From assembly GCA_041746735.1 (NCBI GenBank), contig JBGTGP010000031.1, forward strand, positions 13,567 to 77,566: a stretch of DNA of 64,000 nucleotides, in the 5' to 3' direction. The translations under genes were made by a program, and so were the position numbers. The notes beneath the pieces were generated by a model. That model was given only the letters and a program-made list of their open reading frames with translations, was not told the DNA's origin and made no database searches. Each line of letters starts with the position of its first letter. The first letter of the stretch is position 1. This DNA is from Opimibacter sp041746735. Its GTDB lineage: Bacteria > Bacteroidota > Bacteroidia > Chitinophagales > Saprospiraceae. This document shows, in pieces, positions 62,801-64,000 of this stretch.

Positions 62801-63162
62801 GGTCCGGATCCGGCGGGGATGCTTTTCCGGATTATTTCCGCAAAGCGGGCTTAGGTCCGTTGATCGGAGCGCGTACATGGGGTGGCCTGATTGGCATTAC
62901 AGGTATGCCGGGATTGATCGATGGAGGCATGGTGACTTCGCCGACCTTCCGGATGTACAATCCGGATGGCACCTGGTTTAAAGAGGGACATGGTGTAGAT
63001 CCGGATATTGAAGTACCAGAAGATCCTACTGCGCTGGCAAAAGGTATTGATACACAATTGCAGCGTGCAATCGATGAAGTGATGAAGCGTATTAAGGCCA
63101 GAGGGCCCCTTCATCCCGAGAGGCCGGCGAAGGAAGTCAGAGCGCGTAAAAGCAAAACGTGA
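59854..63162 (+). CDS. Tricorn-like S41 protease, exported
   Basis: A 1102-residue exported protease. Signal peptide MKSRILTGLVCLLSVHLIQAQ. Residues about 30-330 and 340-540 are two beta-propeller regions with WD40/TolB-like units (FSPDGSKVAFSGNYDG, LSPDGKKIAFNERS, WSPDGRFVAFWSDRSG). A charged Lys/Glu/Ala linker (about 550-600) separates them from the C1/PDZ/core part. The PDZ-like part has VGEGDFILAVNGIALNE; the S41 catalytic core includes VIDERFNNGGQIPDRF and the Ser in LINGWSGSGGDAFPDYF. This is the Bacteroidota tricorn-homologue layout. It probably degrades peptides in the periplasm. Preceded by 180 bases without another gene. Confidence 0.92.
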   Translation: MKSRILTGLVCLLSVHLIQAQISARMFRTPDVSQTHIVFSYGGDIWIVGKEGGTASRLSSPSGVESFARFSPDGSKVAFSGNYDGNTDIYVMPSLGGLPLRITYHGMHDRLIDWYPSGDQLLYTSSRESGKQRFSQFYKVEATGGLAEKLPIAYGEFGSLSPDGKKIAFNERSVVFSTWKRYRGGMNGNIWIFNLETLESENITNTNAGCELPMWHGDRIYYMSNRGAEQRDNIWMYDTRTKKTEQITSYEDFDIHFPSIGPSEIVYEANGQMYLLDLKTHESRIVQINVVTDLISVKPKTESVSTYITNMGISPDGKRALIEARGDVFTLPAEDGVIQNLTRTSGVAERYPAWSPDGRFVAFWSDRSGEYELTMRDLTQGGVETQLTSMGPGYRYTIFWSPDSKKMVWVDQTMTFHLYHLDTKEIYKFDQDPFLYEGGLRNWTPSWSSDSKWLAYDKNQDNRNGAVFLLNTADKKITRVTSGFYNDRNPTFDPEGKYLYLATNRNFSPVYSDFDNTWSYPNATHLAAITLRKDVASPLSAKNDTVAISKAEPAEEKKDETAKGKKNKDSKETAKADDEKKDEDKKKEVKIDLEGFESRLVLLPPPPGNIGSLRASSGKVIYSRYPNSGTTDGEVSLIFYDLEKREEKTIIKGINSWEISADGKKILILQGDSYSILSADPDQKAEKKLAIRDMEATVHPMEEWTQIFNDAWRFQRDFFYDKGMHGVDWDAVKVQYSALIPYCVNRSDINFLLGEMIGELNASHTYRGGGDNESSKNRAVGYLGIDWAKKDGHFFVSKVIRGAPWDFEVRSPLDEPGINVGEGDFILAVNGIALNEFPDPYAAFEGLSEKTVELTVNTKPNYTGARTVVVKTLHSETRLRNLAWIEQNRQQVDKASGGKIGYIYVPDTGINGQNELVRQFYGQWNKDGLVIDERFNNGGQIPDRFIELLNRKPLAYWDVRDGQNWQWPPVAHFGSMAMLINGWSGSGGDAFPDYFRKAGLGPLIGARTWGGLIGITGMPGLIDGGMVTSPTFRMYNPDGTWFKEGHGVDPDIEVPEDPTALAKGIDTQLQRAIDEVMKRIKARGPLHPERPAKEVRARKSKT

Positions 63163-63165
63163 TTG

Positions 63166-63315
63166 CTTGTGCTGGCGCACAAGTTGGGTAAAAGGTGAAA
63201 GGTAAAAGGTAAAGATGTGGATATGCCATATTTGCGTATCAGGGGTAAAGGGTGAAGGGATGTTCTTGCGCGTACTGCGCGCAAGTTGGGTAAAGGGTGA
63301 AAGGTAAAAAGTAAA
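63166..63315. repeat. Left flank: hairpins with GGTAAAA/GGTGAAA arrays
   Basis: Two units, each a hairpin (CTTGTGCTGGCGCACAAG at 63166-63183; a 21-base CTTGCGCG...CGCGCAAG at 63265-63285) followed by TTGGGTAAA and a run of GGTGAAA/GGTAAAA 7- to 8-mers. Their inverted counterparts lie at 63797-64000 on the other side of the four-helix gene. Confidence 0.85.
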
Positions 63316-63405
63316 GGTGCTTGTGGCCAATAATCATAACAGAATAATCAACACTAAACACTAAACTTCTAAACTCACCAAGGCTTCGGCGTACTTGTGC
63401 CTGAT

Positions 63406-63780
63406 TCAAGTCTGGGGATTCATTGCTTTTCTTTTGGAGGAGATCATATTTTGCAGCATACCGCTTATACGTTTTGCTCGTCGGGTCAGGTCCGCGCATT
63501 TTGGAGCATCCACATACCCGAGCTCCTGAAGGAGATAGAGTTGCGTACGTAGTTCGCCACAGGATCCTTTGGAGGTATAGAGGTATTTGATATACATTTT
63601 ATCTCCGTGAGATTCGAAGCCTTCTGCAATGTTTGAAGGCACCGAGATCGAAGACCGCCGTGCCTGATCACGCAGATAGGTGTCTTTGCAGTTCCATAGC
63701 AAATGGTTTAGATCTATACATAGTTGCATACTTTCCTGCCAAACAATCAATTCTTCAAAAGACTTATACCTTGTATTCAT
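63406..63780 (-). CDS. Four-helix bundle protein (S23/Avd-like)
   Basis: A 124-residue protein of the four-helix-bundle family (23S rRNA intervening-sequence protein, S23; related to Avd of diversity-generating retroelements). Diagnostic words: SFEELIVWQESMQLCIDL, DQARRSSISVPSNIAEGFES, YIKYLYTSKGSCGELRTQL and the C-terminal LTRRAKRISGMLQNMI. It forms a basic pentameric barrel in known members. Flanked on both sides by inverted hairpin/repeat blocks that include the same 21-base palindrome-like unit. No reverse transcriptase or template repeat is visible in the window, so a DGR is not shown. Confidence 0.9.
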   Translation of the reverse strand: MNTRYKSFEELIVWQESMQLCIDLNHLLWNCKDTYLRDQARRSSISVPSNIAEGFESHGDKMYIKYLYTSKGSCGELRTQLYLLQELGYVDAPKCADLTRRAKRISGMLQNMISSKRKAMNPQT

Positions 63781-63796
63781 TCAAAACCGATTTTTA

Positions 63797-63857
63797 AAGT
63801 TTACCCTTTACCCTTCACCCTTTACCTTTTACCCCTCTTGCGCGCAGTACGCGCAAG
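63797..63857. repeat. Right flank: TTTACCC array and hairpin
   Basis: TTTACCC/TTCACCC array followed by the 21-base hairpin at 63837-63857, the exact inverted copy of the left-flank hairpin at 63265-63285. Confidence 0.85.
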
Positions 63858-63865
63858 AAAATATC

Positions 63866-64000
63866 TTTACCTTTTACCCTTCACCTTTTACCCCAACAAA
63901 TAAACAAGGGCCCTCAGGGCCCCCTGTTTATTTGCAGTGCATCTTGATCAAAGCCTTTACCTTTTACCCTTCACCTTTTACCCCAACAAATAAACAAGGG
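63866..64000. repeat. 90-bp tandem repeat with strong hairpin, cut by window edge
   Basis: TTTACCTTTTACCCTTCACC and the following bases up to AACAAATAAACAAGGG occur at 63866-63910 and again at 63956-64000, a 90-base period. Between them is a strong hairpin, CAAATAAACAAGGG against CCCCTGTTTATTTG (63897-63934), with a smaller CCCT/AGGG stem inside. The array probably continues beyond the window. Confidence 0.85.

Noticed and set aside
63406..63780. Diversity-generating retroelement
   Set aside because: Only an Avd-like protein is seen; no reverse transcriptase, template or variable repeat within the window.
63166..64000. Possible CRISPR array because of repeated units
   Set aside because: The units are contiguous 7-8-mers and 90-bp duplications without unique spacers of regular length; no cas gene in the window.

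Overview
The window looks like chromosome of a Bacteroidota member, most likely of the Saprospiraceae/Chitinophagia side. Pointers are secreted proteins with CARDB, SprB-type, PKD-like and right-handed beta-helix regions, few Shine-Dalgarno sequences, several TAnnTTTG-type -7 boxes, a tricorn-like protease, a CBM48-only protein, and intergenic octamer repeats with conserved hairpins. I see no rRNA, tRNA or CRISPR array. The taxonomic call is an inference from gene content.

Layout. 1-9566: a tightly packed four-gene run of large exported repeat proteins, the first cut by the window edge. 9.6-14 kb: small housekeeping or accessory genes (PLD-like protein, Cys-rich four-helix copper-type protein, DUF1801, CheB-type methylesterase, DUF3010) separated by repeat-rich spacers. 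14.0-14.9 kb: a gene-free stretch with a dispersed repeat, an octamer array and a cluster of hairpins. 14.9-24.8 kb: a LuxR-type regulator followed by a compact five-gene cassette (amphipathic-helix protein, HETGH metallopeptidase, two orphans, and a 1182-residue protein with three peptidoglycan-hydrolase-like domains and three wall-binding-like modules). 25.1-32.5 kb: an AT-richer defence island with an IetAS-type AAA ATPase/subtilase pair, a BsuBI/PstI-type restriction-modification pair, an orphan gene and a small ORF interrupted by an amber codon.

33-36 kb: alpha/beta hydrolase, a methyltransferase-like gene overlapping a homogentisate-phytyltransferase-like UbiA enzyme, then repeats. 36.9-38.3 kb: class III nucleotide cyclase with TM2, repeat and SHOCT parts. 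38.4-48.4 kb: CBM48 protein; a cluster of two classical-type and one permuted ATP-grasp-type ligases with a class I glutamine amidotransferase; an esterase; an M17 aminopeptidase; a GT4 glycosyltransferase; and gmhA/gmhB of heptose synthesis.

48.4-56.0 kb: the locus I find most striking. A CHAT protease gene is translationally coupled to a membrane-spanning STAND-type NTPase. Both are divergent from a 1099-residue protein that joins a caspase-type peptidase to a C-terminal lipase-like hydrolase. 56-64 kb: four-TM protein, a second nucleotide cyclase with TPR-like repeats, a cyclase/formamidase-family enzyme, a tricorn-like protease, and a four-helix-bundle (S23/Avd-type) gene enclosed by inverted hairpin repeats.

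The strongest candidates for an undescribed system are the caspase/CHAT/STAND locus and the wall-hydrolase cassette. Both rest on motif reading and synteny within this window only; no search or structure prediction was run.
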